Shown piece after piece: positions 26,936 through 36,000 of a stretch of DNA of 64,000 bases (position 1 is the first letter of the stretch; each line of letters begins with the position of its first letter). The notes beneath the pieces were generated by a model. It saw nothing but the letters and a program-made list of their open reading frames with translations, had not been told where the DNA came from and made no database searches. The stretch spans positions 62,001 to 126,000 of the forward strand of contig CACWJY010000004.1 of NCBI GenBank assembly GCA_902761355.1, in the 5' to 3' direction. Source of the DNA: Fibrobacter succinogenes. Its GTDB lineage: Bacteria; Fibrobacterota; Fibrobacteria; Fibrobacterales; Fibrobacteraceae. Made by a program: the position numbers and the translations under genes.

Positions 26936-28780
26936 CTACTTCACGATTTCGGCGTCAACGACTTTTTTGCCGTTCACGGTCTTCGGACCGTTATTGCTGT
27001 TGTTGTCGCGGCGAATTACCTTGTACTGAATGATGCTCCAGAAGTTCGACACAATCCAGTAAAGCACAAGGCCAGAAGGCATCACGGCGCTGAACAGGAA
27101 CATCATGGCAGGCATCATCCATGTCATCATCTTCTGCTGCGCAGGATCCATGGCTCCATTGCCACCCATGGTCACCTTGGTCTGGAAATAGGTGGTCACC
27201 ACCATAATCCAGGGGAGCAAAGCCAAACCTTCGGGCATAATGAACGGAATGCTGATACCGTGGAAAATCACGTCGCTACGGCTGAGGTCGGTAATCCAGA
27301 GGAAAGCAGGCATGCCACGGAGTTCAACAGCGCGACCGAGCACAAAGAAGAGGCCCATAAAGATCGGCATCTGAATCAACATCGGGAGGCAGCCACCGGT
27401 GCAGCTGGCAAGCGGATTCACACCGTTCTTGGCATAAAGTTCCATAACGGCAGCCTGTTTCTTTTGCGGATCGCTGCGGTACTTCACGTTGATTTCGTCG
27501 AGCTGCGGCTTGAGCTTGCTCATGGCAGAAGTCGACTTGAGCTGCTTGATGGTAAACGGAGTCGTAATGCCGCGAACAATAAAGGTCACGAGGATAATAG
27601 CAACGCCATAGTTCGGAATCAGGTGGTAGAAGAAGTTCAGGAGCTTGAGAAGCATCTTGCAAATCCACACGAACCATGTATCGGCACCGCACCAGGTCCA
27701 GCCACTCACGATAATCTTTTCGTAGCTCTGGCCGAGGGCTTCAACCTCGCCCCACTGAAGCGGGAGAACCATCAGGTTATAGGCAAGGCTATCGCCGCGC
27801 AATTCGTCGGCAAGAGTCAACTTGTACGTACCCGGATCCTTGTCGTTTTCGGTAACAGGCATGGCCTTTGCAGTCAGACTAGCCGTCTGCGGAGCGTCAA
27901 ACTGAACCGTCATGGCAACGTACTTACGACGCAATCCCGCCCAGCTAATCTTGCCTTCGTCCTTGTTGAAGGTCGTCTCACTCTTGACCATTTCGCGTTC
28001 GACACTGTAGGTGTTGTTGAACACGACTTCACTAAAGAAATAGCTTGCACCACCAAAGCTCTTACCCTTGGGGAGTTCTTCGGTCTCACGCATGCCGCCC
28101 TTCCAGGACAGTTCGTAGTTATCAACCTTGAAACCCTTGAGCTTGTTCACCTGACGGACAGCGACACCATCCTTGGTAAAGCCATAGCTACGCACCAGCT
28201 GGTTGCCGTTGGCATCGGTAAAGACAAACTGAACGTTAGTGTCGTTTTCGACGTTGATCCATTCAGGAGCTTCTACGTCAAACAGCACTTCGGAAAGATC
28301 GGCGCCACCAAGCTTAAGATCAAGAGCACCGAGCGACGTATCTTGAATGAGTTCCGGGAAATGACCTGCAGAATCAGGGAGCGCCTTCACAATAACGCTC
28401 TGGACCTTGCCGCCCTTGTTGCTGAGGGTCATGATGAACTTGTCGGTTTCGACCGTGACCGTACGCGGGGCTATCTGCTTCGGAGCTTCGACTGCAGCAG
28501 AGTCCGCAGAAGCGTTAGCGGAATCAACTGCGGCAACCGTTTCGCCAGCAGCACCGAGAACCGGGGCAGCCTTGACTTCGGCATTGGCGCCGGGGAGAAC
28601 GAGTCCGCCAGCCGCAGGGGCTTCGGCAGAATCCACGACCTGTGCAGCCGCTTCCTTGGCGGCGGCCTGCTTTGCGAGTTTAGCCTTTTCGGCCGCTTCG
28701 TTGTTCGCACTGGTCGTCATGAACCACCAAATCATGATGGCACCGATAAGGATGGATCCGATGAGAGTATTCTTGTTCAT
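26936..28780 (-). CDS. yidC: Membrane protein insertase YidC
   Basis: 614 aa inner-membrane insertase. The N-terminal helix (LIGSILIGAIMIWWFM) is followed by an Ala-rich linker, the periplasmic beta-supersandwich domain (about 90-350) and the conserved five-helix core (GVAIILVTFIVRGITTPFTI, PMLIQMPIFMGLFFVLGRAV, FLFSAVMPSGLVLYWIVSN). The Arg of the core helix (VRGITTPF) is conserved. The ATG at 28780 shares one base with the yidD stop (TGATG), so translation is coupled. Normal length. Distal member of the rpmH-rnpA-yidD-yidC cluster. Confidence 0.95.
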   Translation of the reverse strand: MNKNTLIGSILIGAIMIWWFMTTSANNEAAEKAKLAKQAAAKEAAAQVVDSAEAPAAGGLVLPGANAEVKAAPVLGAAGETVAAVDSANASADSAAVEAPKQIAPRTVTVETDKFIMTLSNKGGKVQSVIVKALPDSAGHFPELIQDTSLGALDLKLGGADLSEVLFDVEAPEWINVENDTNVQFVFTDANGNQLVRSYGFTKDGVAVRQVNKLKGFKVDNYELSWKGGMRETEELPKGKSFGGASYFFSEVVFNNTYSVEREMVKSETTFNKDEGKISWAGLRRKYVAMTVQFDAPQTASLTAKAMPVTENDKDPGTYKLTLADELRGDSLAYNLMVLPLQWGEVEALGQSYEKIIVSGWTWCGADTWFVWICKMLLKLLNFFYHLIPNYGVAIILVTFIVRGITTPFTIKQLKSTSAMSKLKPQLDEINVKYRSDPQKKQAAVMELYAKNGVNPLASCTGGCLPMLIQMPIFMGLFFVLGRAVELRGMPAFLWITDLSRSDVIFHGISIPFIMPEGLALLPWIMVVTTYFQTKVTMGGNGAMDPAQQKMMTWMMPAMMFLFSAVMPSGLVLYWIVSNFWSIIQYKVIRRDNNSNNGPKTVNGKKVVDAEIVK

Positions 28781-29043
28781 CACTTTTCCTTTTTGGGCGG
28801 AACCGGGTCATAGCCGCCCTTGCAAAACGGGTTGCACCTTAAAATTCTGAAAACCGCAAGATAGAAACCTTTAAACACTCCGTGCACCTGGATAGCCTCA
28901 ATCGCATATTGCGAGCATGTGGGCTGGAACCTGCACACCCCATGAAAAAAGTAAGGGTGAATCAACTGGTACAGCCGGATGGGGACAATCAGCACGGTCT
29001 TCAACACACCGTGGAGTTTTCCCCAAAAGCTCATGCTATCCAT
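28780..29043 (-). CDS. yidD: Membrane protein insertion efficiency factor YidD
   Basis: 87 aa. Contains the YidD core [20 protein letters not shown] and [18 protein letters not shown] small membrane-associated protein that helps YidC-dependent insertion. Starts 8 nt inside the end of rnpA and ends in a one-base overlap with yidC, as is common for this cluster. An AAGGGA precedes the ATG. Confidence 0.92.
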   Translation of the reverse strand: MDSMSFWGKLHGVLKTVLIVPIRLYQLIHPYFFHGVCRFQPTCSQYAIEAIQVHGVFKGFYLAVFRILRCNPFCKGGYDPVPPKKEK

Positions 29044-29398
29044 TGGTCCCTTCGGAAAGTTCGAGCCCCTCGGTCCATTCCATTTTCTTGAAAACCTTGA
29101 GTGCCGATTCGCGCATGCGCGCCGAAGACATCACTTCGGAATTGTCACTCACGATAATCATCGCCCACACGGGCTTTGCAATATGGGGGACTCTCTCAAA
29201 AAACAGGGGCCGCAGAATCCTACGGCACTTGTTGCGATAAACGGCGTTACCGTTCTTCTTTTTAGCCAAAAAGCAAAAACGACAAAAACCGTCCGGGCTT
29301 TCAATCCAACGCATCGTGAACGACGGCGTGCGGATGAACTTCCCATGGACGGCTACTTGCCGATAAGCTGGCTGGTTAGGCAGCCTATAGGAGCGCAA
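29036..29398 (-). CDS. rnpA: Ribonuclease P protein component RnpA
   Basis: 120 aa. Protein subunit of RNase P, which trims tRNA 5' ends. The RNR-type motif is [13 protein letters not shown]; the N-terminal [20 protein letters not shown] fits the family start. The frame has no ATG or GTG between the rpmH stop and the first conserved residues, so the TTG at 29398 is the likely start. It lies 18 nt after rpmH and overlaps yidD. Confidence 0.85.
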   Translation of the reverse strand: MRSYRLPNQPAYRQVAVHGKFIRTPSFTMRWIESPDGFCRFCFLAKKKNGNAVYRNKCRRILRPLFFERVPHIAKPVWAMIIVSDNSEVMSSARMRESALKVFKKMEWTEGLELSEGTNG

Positions 29399-29416
29399 CG
29401 AGGCTATGAGCCAATC

Positions 29417-29572
29417 CTACTTTTTGTAGATGGTGTCGCTCACGGTGAGGCGCTTGCGACCCTTGGCGCGACGACGGCTCAGAACAGCACGACCCCAACG
29501 GTCTTCCATGCGGGCACGGAAACCATGCTTGTTGGCGCGCTTACGATTATGAGGCTGGAATGTTCTTTTCAT
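29417..29572 (-). CDS. rpmH: 50S ribosomal protein L34
   Basis: 51 aa, read directly from the reverse strand: starts [20 protein letters not shown] and ends DTIYKK, with the conserved [12 protein letters not shown]. First gene of the rpmH-rnpA-yidD-yidC cluster. Confidence 0.95.
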   Translation of the reverse strand: MKRTFQPHNRKRANKHGFRARMEDRWGRAVLSRRRAKGRKRLTVSDTIYKK

Positions 29573-29611
29573 TGTAGTAACCTTTATTAAAAGTCAAATT
29601 TTTGAGTCTCA

Positions 29612-29639
29612 AAGTTAGAAAAAATCTTAGATAAATCAA
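29612..29639 (-). promoter_or_regulatory. Candidate rpmH promoter
   Basis: Minus-strand -35 TTGATT (29639-29634), 16-nt spacer, -10 TAACTT (29617-29612), about 40 nt before the rpmH ATG. The -10 is a poor match, so this is tentative. Confidence 0.3.
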
Positions 29640-29706
29640 GGGGTTAACGTCTTGTGTAAGCAAGTTTTACGGACATTTTTTTGCTTTCCCCAACGGGTAT
29701 TCCAAA

Positions 29707-29726
29707 TTATCAACAATCTATCAACA
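29707..29726. other. Two DnaA-box-like sites, possible origin element
   Basis: TTATCAACA (29707-29715) and CTATCAACA (29718-29726) are one and two mismatches from the DnaA consensus TTATCCACA, in direct repeat with 11-bp periodicity. They lie in the non-coding 170 bp upstream of rpmH, the classical oriC neighbourhood. Two boxes are few for an origin and dnaA is not visible here. Confidence 0.35.
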
Positions 29727-29743
29727 ATTGGCTTTTGTCGCCG

Positions 29744-30832
29744 TTAATTTTCAACCATATTGCGGATTTGGTTTTTACCCTGGGCCTTAGCGGCCATGCG
29801 CAATTCATCGACCTTAGAAAGCAGATGTCTGACATCGTTTATCCCACGGACATTGCAGGGAATAAGGCCTCCACTCACCGTCACCGAGAGCTGCGGGGCG
29901 TTATCGAACGTCAACTGGCGCACCGCCTTGCGGAAGGCCTCGACCTTGGCATACGCCTCAACCTCAGAACCAGCACTTATGACGTACATAAACTTTTCGC
30001 AGCCGTACCGGGCCACGCATTCTCCCGCCATATCGTCTTCACTGCGTTGCAGCAGCTTGCCAACGGAGCAAAGCACCTGGTCGCCCAGGTCATACCCGCA
30101 GTTGCAGTTAATCTGTTTAAAATTATCCATGTCAAGCATCGAAAGATAAAAGTCGTTTCGACGTTTCCAAACCGTATTTTCGAGATAATCTAGAACATAG
30201 CGACGATTGTACAAGCCCGTAAGCGGATCGCGCCTCGACAGGTAATCCAGCCGCGAAACAAGCCTAGAGCTCTTCTCGCGTTCATTCTGGTAGGCGCGCA
30301 ATGAGAGAGAACCGACGGCATACAGCGTTATACCCGTCAACAGCATCGTTACCACGAAATCCAAATAAGAGGCGTCACGGTCCAATTCGGCCATCACCAA
30401 ATCAGGATACACCCAGGCAAGGCAAACCAAGAACAACTGTATCGACATCGACACGACAAAAGCAATAATCTTGGCCCGACCACGGGCAGCAAAGGCAATC
30501 AGTGCCAACGACGTAATGCAGTAAAGGGGCATGCCGCTCGTAATTCCGCCACAAAAGAAAAACAGCAGCGGGAGCATAAAACAGCTGAGCATGCAGCACA
30601 TCACCAGATAACACTGGTTATAAAGCGAGGTCTTAACGGCAACGGTTGCAACCGCGATACACACCAGGGCGCACCCCACAGCCGAAAGAGAAGCAGCGTA
30701 GTTAATCCCCTCAAAAATGGTAAATATGGCAGAAATCATGGCAACCACCGTCACCACGACCAAAATAGACCAAAATAGCCTACGTTCCAGGGTATCCTGT
30801 TTTTTCCAAAAACGTTGAATTATTCCTGCCAT
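29744..30832 (-). CDS. Membrane protein with degenerate GGDEF domain
   Basis: 362 aa. Six hydrophobic segments (about residues 20-185, for example LFWSILVVVTVVAMISAIFT and LSCFMLPLLFFFCGG) form a membrane sensor region. A GGDEF domain follows (RRDPLTGLYNRRYVLDYLEN, then LDMDNFKQINCNCGYDLGDQ). The signature that should read GGDEF or GGEEF is GCEKF (ARYGCEKFMYVISA, around residue 276), so the second Gly and an acidic metal/GTP residue are changed. Diguanylate cyclase activity is doubtful; it may act as a c-di-GMP or GTP effector. The gene stands alone downstream of the DnaA-box region. Confidence 0.85.
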   Translation of the reverse strand: MAGIIQRFWKKQDTLERRLFWSILVVVTVVAMISAIFTIFEGINYAASLSAVGCALVCIAVATVAVKTSLYNQCYLVMCCMLSCFMLPLLFFFCGGITSGMPLYCITSLALIAFAARGRAKIIAFVVSMSIQLFLVCLAWVYPDLVMAELDRDASYLDFVVTMLLTGITLYAVGSLSLRAYQNEREKSSRLVSRLDYLSRRDPLTGLYNRRYVLDYLENTVWKRRNDFYLSMLDMDNFKQINCNCGYDLGDQVLCSVGKLLQRSEDDMAGECVARYGCEKFMYVISAGSEVEAYAKVEAFRKAVRQLTFDNAPQLSVTVSGGLIPCNVRGINDVRHLLSKVDELRMAAKAQGKNQIRNMVEN

Positions 30833-30981
30833 GTAAAGAAATATAGCTTGAAAAAAAATTTTCCAAATAGCGAATCCGCTTTTTATATCTTATTTTTTGT
30901 TGTCATAGAACGCCCTATAGCTAAGTTGTTATATTTCAGGCAAAGCCAAAGGCGGCAAAAACCCATTCTTGCAGGTTAAAC

Positions 30982-31494
30982 ATGGAACTTACACCGTTAG
31001 ACATTCGCAATCAGACTTTCCACAAGAAAAATTTTGGGGGTATCGACCCCGAAGAAGTCAAGGCCTTTTTAGAAACTGCCGCCGGAGCCTTTGAGCAAAT
31101 GTCTAGAGAGCGCACCGACCTGACCGAAAGACTGAAAGTGGCCGAAGAACGCGTCAATTATTACCGTCAAATCGAAAAGACCATTCAAGATGCAGTGGTC
31201 ACCATGCAGCGTTCCGTAGACGAGGTCAAGGCAACTGCCGAAAAAGAAGCAGAAATCATCATCGCCGAAGCCAAGGCGCGCGCCGTGCGCGAGGTGGAAT
31301 CCACCAAGAAAGAAGCCGAAGAGCTCCGCATGGAAATCGAACAGCTCAAACAACTGCGCACCAACTACTTTATCCGCTGCCGCGCCCTGATTAAGGGTCA
31401 AGAAGACCTGCTCACGGCCATGGAAAACGACCAGCGCATTCAAGAAGAGCTTAGGCGCCCTGCCGCACCCGCTACAGGGAACGTTCTCGCATAA
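30982..31494 (+). CDS. divIVA: DivIVA domain protein
   Basis: 170 aa. The N-terminal DivIVA membrane-curvature motif is clear (ELTPLDIRNQTFHKKNFGGIDPEEVKAFLE), followed by a long coiled coil to about residue 150 with EKEAEIIIAEAKARAVREVE, the pattern of this family. Proteins of this type mark poles and division sites and recruit cell-wall or chromosome-segregation partners. First of a three-gene plus-strand set with the DUF167 and HD-GYP genes (gaps of 19 and 52 nt). Confidence 0.85.
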   Translation: MELTPLDIRNQTFHKKNFGGIDPEEVKAFLETAAGAFEQMSRERTDLTERLKVAEERVNYYRQIEKTIQDAVVTMQRSVDEVKATAEKEAEIIIAEAKARAVREVESTKKEAEELRMEIEQLKQLRTNYFIRCRALIKGQEDLLTAMENDQRIQEELRRPAAPATGNVLA

Positions 31495-31513
31495 AGAATT
31501 ATATAGGCGTCAT

Positions 31514-31741
31514 GTGAAAATCAACATCAAAGTCCATGCCCGAAGCAAACGCGAAAGCGTGACGGAGCTCCCTGACGGGAGCTACAAGGTCGAGGTCAAA
31601 GCCCCTCCTGTAGATGGCGCCGCCAACGAGGCCATCCGCGAACTTTTGGCAGAACACTTTGGCGTCCACAAAAGAGACGTAAGCGTGGTTTCGGGGGCCA
31701 CGAACAACAAAAAAATCGTCGAAATTCAAACTAAAGGCTAG
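31514..31741 (+). CDS. DUF167 (YggU-type) protein
   Basis: 75 aa from a GTG start. MKINIKVHARSKRESVTELP and VKAPPVDGAANEAIRELLAE followed by KRDVSVVSGATNNKKIVEI are diagnostic of the DUF167/YggU family, whose function is unknown. Full length. Confidence 0.85.
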   Translation: MKINIKVHARSKRESVTELPDGSYKVEVKAPPVDGAANEAIRELLAEHFGVHKRDVSVVSGATNNKKIVEIQTKG

Positions 31742-31793
31742 TTTTTATTTATCTTAATATTTGCCTGGAATATTTATTGGGATGTACTAGGGT

Positions 31794-33965
31794 ATGAAGT
31801 TCTACGAACCTGAAAAAAGATCAAACCTGCAAAATGCAATCATCATGATTGCTGTGGGAATACTCCTTAACATTATTCCCTCACAGCTGGCCATTTACTT
31901 CGAGTTGCCCGTTTTTCTTGACTGCACAGGGACCATTCTCACGGCCATGCTCGGCGGCAACCTGCCCGCAGTTATCGTCGGATTCACGTCTAACGCAATC
32001 AACGGCATCAAGGACCCCATCACCATGTACTACGGCGTGATAAGCATCTTGATTGCAGCCGTAGCGACATTCTACTACCACAAAAGATTCTTCACCAACA
32101 TTCCAAGACTCTTTGTCGTCATATTCACATTCGCCCTTATTGGCGGCGGCATCGGATCGCTCTTTACCTTTTTCTTGTACGGGTTCAGTTTTGGCGAAGG
32201 AATTTCAGCTCCGTTTTCTATCGCATTCCACGAAGTCATGGGCTGGAGCAAATTCAGTTCACAGCTACTGGCCGACATCGTTATCGACATTTTCGATAAG
32301 GCCGCCGTCGTGGTACTTGCAGTATTCCTGTTCCGCTTTTTCCCGCGTTCGTACAAGAACCACATGAACAAGGTTTTCTTGCGCGATTCCAGCAACGAAG
32401 GCGCCAACAAAATCCTCAAGCACTCGCTGCTCCGCAAAGTGGTCGTCATGGTGATTATCGCCGAAGTTCTCTTGGGCACCATCGCCTGCGCCATCAGCTT
32501 CTTCCTGTACCGCGCCAACTCAATCAATAAATTCACATCCATCGCTTCGGGCGTTACCAACGTAGCCGCCATAGCGATTAACGGGGACCGCGTTGACGAG
32601 TTTATCAGGGAAGGTCGCAACGCCGAAGGCTACGACGAAATCGAGCAAAAACTATACGGAGTAAAGAACAGTTTCCCGCAAACAACATACCTTTACGTAT
32701 ACCAGATTCTCCCTGATGGATGCCATGTGGTGTTCGACCTTGCCAACGGTGACGAAGCGGGCAGCGCTCCGGGTTCCGTAATCGAATTCGACCCATCTTT
32801 CGAGCCCATGCTCCCGAAACTGCTTGCCGGAGAAGAAATCGAACCGATTATTTCGGATGACCAGTACGGTTGGTTACTGACGGTTTATAGGCCCATTAAG
32901 AGCTCTGCCGGCAAGACGGTCGCCTACATCGCCGCAGACATCACCATGGACGAAATCCTCATGGACGAATCCACGTTCTTTATCAAGATGCTGTCGCTGT
33001 TCTTTGGGCTTTCTATCATCATCATGAGTGTCGTTATCGAGCTAGTTAAGCGCGGTATCGTAATTCCGGTAAACAAGATGACCCGTTCGGCCATGAAGTT
33101 TGCCGCGACAACCTCCATCATTGGCGCCGCCGACGATATTCGCGACGCCAACCTCAACAGCCTTAAGGCATGCGTCAGCCGCATTGATTCTCTCGCCATA
33201 CACACATTCGACGAAATCGGGCACCTGTACGAATCACTCCAGTCCATGGCTGGCGATACATTCAACTTTATCCAGCAAGTTCAAGCGCAATCCAGACGCA
33301 TCATGAACATGCAAGAAATCACCATTAATGAATTTGCAGAAATGGTGGAATCTCGTGACAAGAGCACCGGCAACCACATTAAAAAGACCGCCGCCTATGT
33401 CGAAGCGATTGCCGTTCAGCTTTCTCGCGAAGGCAAGTTCTCCAACATTTTGACACCGGAGTACATTCACAAGCTAAAGCGTTCGGCACCGTTGCACGAC
33501 ATCGGCAAGATTGCCGTATCCGACCTTATCTTGAACAAGCCGGGCAAGCTTACCGACGAAGAATATAAAATTATGCAGACCCATACGACCGCCGGTTACG
33601 AGATTCTCAAAAACATGGAAGAACAGGCCGGCGACACCATGGATGAAGATTACCTGAAGGAATCCATCGAAATGGCCTACTACCACCACGAAAAGTGGGA
33701 CGGCACAGGTTACCCCAACCACATGAAGGGCGAAGAAATTCCTTTGTCCGCAAGAATCATGGCCGTGGCCGACGTCTTCGACGCACTTGTTGCAGAACGT
33801 GTATACAAGAAGCCCTTCACTTACGAAAAGGCAATGGCCATTATTACCGAAGGTGCTGGCAAGCACTTTGACCCCGTTGTTGTAGAAGCGTTCAAACACA
33901 TTTCTGAAAAGCTGTACAACGAACGCACAAGGCTAGATCAATCTTCTCAAGACAGCCTTATTTAA
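31794..33965 (+). CDS. HD-GYP domain c-di-GMP phosphodiesterase with membrane sensor
   Basis: 723 aa. Residues about 15-190 are a multi-helix membrane domain resembling ECF-type substrate-binding proteins (AIIMIAVGILLNIIPSQLAI, LGGNLPAVIVGFTSNAINGI). A helix at 209-236 is followed by an extracytoplasmic PAS/Cache-like domain (TTYLYVYQILPDGCHVVFDL), a second helix (about 392-417) and the HD-GYP domain. Metal and catalytic motifs are present: GNHIKKTAAYVE, LHDIGK (about 568) and HHEKWDGTGYP (about 634). It should hydrolyse c-di-GMP in response to an external or membrane signal; the ligand is unknown. Confidence 0.88.
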   Translation: MKFYEPEKRSNLQNAIIMIAVGILLNIIPSQLAIYFELPVFLDCTGTILTAMLGGNLPAVIVGFTSNAINGIKDPITMYYGVISILIAAVATFYYHKRFFTNIPRLFVVIFTFALIGGGIGSLFTFFLYGFSFGEGISAPFSIAFHEVMGWSKFSSQLLADIVIDIFDKAAVVVLAVFLFRFFPRSYKNHMNKVFLRDSSNEGANKILKHSLLRKVVVMVIIAEVLLGTIACAISFFLYRANSINKFTSIASGVTNVAAIAINGDRVDEFIREGRNAEGYDEIEQKLYGVKNSFPQTTYLYVYQILPDGCHVVFDLANGDEAGSAPGSVIEFDPSFEPMLPKLLAGEEIEPIISDDQYGWLLTVYRPIKSSAGKTVAYIAADITMDEILMDESTFFIKMLSLFFGLSIIIMSVVIELVKRGIVIPVNKMTRSAMKFAATTSIIGAADDIRDANLNSLKACVSRIDSLAIHTFDEIGHLYESLQSMAGDTFNFIQQVQAQSRRIMNMQEITINEFAEMVESRDKSTGNHIKKTAAYVEAIAVQLSREGKFSNILTPEYIHKLKRSAPLHDIGKIAVSDLILNKPGKLTDEEYKIMQTHTTAGYEILKNMEEQAGDTMDEDYLKESIEMAYYHHEKWDGTGYPNHMKGEEIPLSARIMAVADVFDALVAERVYKKPFTYEKAMAIITEGAGKHFDPVVVEAFKHISEKLYNERTRLDQSSQDSLI

Positions 33966-34337
33966 GCTAAAAACAGCCAAATTAATCAAATATCAAAGGC
34001 CCCTCCGCTTACGCGAAGAGGCCCCTTGGTGTTTGATGGATTCCTAACCCTCAATAATTCCTTTGCAAACAAAGTTACAATAAAGCCCACACCATTTCAA
34101 GGGATAGTCCTAATTTTATTTTATATAAAAAACTTACAACTTGTACAAATAACAACGACATTTACAATTTGTTCTCAAACAATGTCTCATTCTCAAATTT
34201 CGAATCATTTCTTGGGGTACAGCATGGTTCACAAGTTGTTCATTTAGGGTGCATTGAATCACACAAATTTTTACACACAAAAAAAAGACTCCGATTTCTC
34301 GGAATCTTTTTTTTTAATTTGTTTGAAATTTTAGAAA
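33966..34337. other. Non-coding stretch between HD-GYP gene and metY
   Basis: 372 bp. An imperfect GC-rich hairpin near 33996-34032 (GGCCCCTC / GAGGCCCC) without a strong T tract and the metY terminator at 34279-34315. The AT-rich middle (34040-34270) shows no gene or RNA I can support. Confidence 0.5.
34279..34315. terminator. metY terminator
   Basis: Minus-strand hairpin with stem AAAGATTCCGA/TCGGAGTCTTT flanked by A and T runs (34281-34294 with 34299-34312). Confidence 0.8.
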
Positions 34338-35615
34338 TTACACTTTGTCAAGAGCCTGCGTGAGGTCGGCGATGATGTCTTCGACATTTTCGATACCGAC
34401 GCTGAAGCGGATGAGGTCCGGTGCAACGCCTGCTTCGATGAGCTGTTCGTCGGTGAGCTGACGGTGCGTATGGCTTGCCGGGTGCAGCACGCAGCTACGG
34501 GCGTCGGCCACGTGAGTCACGATGCAAATCATCTTGAGGCTATCCATGAACTGGATGGACTTTTCACGACCGCCCTTGATGCCGAACGTGAGGACGCCGC
34601 ACGGGAGGCCGCCCTTGAACAGCTTCTGGGCGAGTTCATGGTACTTGTCGCCTTCGAGGCCGGCGTAGTTAACCCAGGCGACCTTCGGGTGGTTCTTGAG
34701 GAACTTGGCGCAGGCGAGAGCGTTTTCACAGTGACGCGGCATGCGGAGGTGCAAAGTTTCGAGACCGACGTTCAGGAGGAATGCGTTCTGCGGAGACTGG
34801 ATAGAACCGAAGTCGCGCATGAGCTGTGCGGTTGCCTTCGTGATGTAAGCGCCCTTGCCGAAAGCCTTCGTATAGGCGAGGCCGTGGTAGCTCGGATCCG
34901 GTTCGGTGAGGCCCTTGAAACGATCGTGGTTAGCTTCCCAATCAAAGTTGCCGCTATCCACAATGCAACCACCGACTGCCATGGCGTGGCCGTCCATGTA
35001 CTTGGTCGTGGAGTGGGTCACGATGTCAACGCCGAATTCGATCGGACGGCAGAGAATCGGGGTCGGGAAGGTGTTATCGACAATCATCGGAACGCCGTGC
35101 TTGTGGGCGAGATCGGCAAAACGCTTGAGGTCCAAGACCTTGCCAGCCGGGTTTGCGACAGTTTCGCCGAAGACGCACTTGGTGTTCGGGCGGAAAGCCT
35201 TTTCGATTTCTTCGTCGGAGGCGTCCTGGTCAACGAACGTGCATTCGATGCCGAGCTTCTTCATGGTAACGGAGAAGAGGTTGCTCGTACCGCCGTAAAT
35301 AGCGGAAGTACTAATAAAATGATCGCCAGCTTCGCAAATGTTGAAAACGGCGTAGAAGTTTGCTGCCTGACCGGAACTCGTGAGCATGGCGGCAACACCA
35401 CCTTCGAGAGCGGCGATCTTGTTAGCGACGGCGTCGTTGGTCGGGTTCTGCAGACGGGTGTAGAAGTAGCCGGAAGCCTTCAGGTCGAACAAGTCGGCCA
35501 TGTCATTGGTCGTTTCGTACTTGAACGTGGTGCTCTGGTAAATGGGGAGAACGCGCGGTTCGCCGTTTTTCGGCTGCCAACCGCCCTGAATGCAAAGAGT
35601 TTCGATTTTAGACAT
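34338..35615 (-). CDS. metY: O-acetylhomoserine sulfhydrylase / aminocarboxypropyltransferase
   Basis: 425 aa. Cys/Met-metabolism PLP enzyme of the MetY type: makes homocysteine from O-acetylhomoserine and sulfide. The start LCIQGGWQP, the YTRLQNPTND motif, MIVDNTFPTP and the PLP lysine in HSTTKYMDGHAMAVGG fit. The C-terminal VLHPASHTHRQL is typical. AGAGG precedes the ATG at about 6 nt. Single gene with its own promoter and terminator. Confidence 0.93.
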   Translation of the reverse strand: MSKIETLCIQGGWQPKNGEPRVLPIYQSTTFKYETTNDMADLFDLKASGYFYTRLQNPTNDAVANKIAALEGGVAAMLTSSGQAANFYAVFNICEAGDHFISTSAIYGGTSNLFSVTMKKLGIECTFVDQDASDEEIEKAFRPNTKCVFGETVANPAGKVLDLKRFADLAHKHGVPMIVDNTFPTPILCRPIEFGVDIVTHSTTKYMDGHAMAVGGCIVDSGNFDWEANHDRFKGLTEPDPSYHGLAYTKAFGKGAYITKATAQLMRDFGSIQSPQNAFLLNVGLETLHLRMPRHCENALACAKFLKNHPKVAWVNYAGLEGDKYHELAQKLFKGGLPCGVLTFGIKGGREKSIQFMDSLKMICIVTHVADARSCVLHPASHTHRQLTDEQLIEAGVAPDLIRFSVGIENVEDIIADLTQALDKV

Positions 35616-35693
35616 TTTTGCCTCTTGTTAAATTCGCAATAAAATTTAGGGTAGAGAGTTTTTGACGCACCTAACCTATTTAATCTATAGGTA

Positions 35694-35721
35694 AATATAG
35701 AAAAAGACTATTACTTGTCAA
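35694..35721 (-). promoter_or_regulatory. metY promoter
   Basis: Minus-strand -35 TTGACA (35721-35716), 16-nt spacer, -10 TATATT (35699-35694). The 70-nt leader contains a small hairpin ACCTAT...ATAGGT just after the start site, too short for a SAM riboswitch. Confidence 0.65.
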
Positions 35722-35775
35722 TGCATTTATGCAAATACTCGCATATTACGGCGTAAAGCCGCTACTTTTTTAGAT

Positions 35776-36000
35776 TCACTCGCCAAAAACGGTATCATCC
35801 AGTGTAATTTCGTTCGCAACGGCATCCCGTCTGCGTTCTGCCGTGGCATCCAGCGCTTCCGCATGTCCACGGAGAGCCGCAAACGGGTGGAACATCTTCG
35901 CCCGGTCTTCCATGCTCATTCGCGGATGCCTAATCAAGAAATTCCAGTCGTTTCGCGGATAAGGCAAGTCAATAATGTCGGAATAATCGAAATTAGGCAC
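35776..36000 (-). CDS. YolD-like partner of Y-family polymerase
   Basis: About 74 aa from the GTG at 36000, preceded by GGGGGA; the frame reaches a TTG at 36030 but the overlap and ribosome site favour the GTG. It contains DIIDLPYPR and RHPRMSMEDRAKMFHPFAAL, the family signature of YolD-like proteins that sit next to UmuC-like genes in Firmicutes and some mobile elements. The GTG overlaps the polymerase stop by 8 nt, so translation is coupled. The role is uncertain; it may assist or regulate the polymerase. Confidence 0.7.
   Translation of the reverse strand: MPNFDYSDIIDLPYPRNDWNFLIRHPRMSMEDRAKMFHPFAALRGHAEALDATAERRRDAVANEITLDDTVFGE

Noticed and set aside
35616..35700. SAM riboswitch upstream of metY.
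   Set aside because: The leader is only about 70 nt and lacks the SAM-I core; only a small hairpin is seen.
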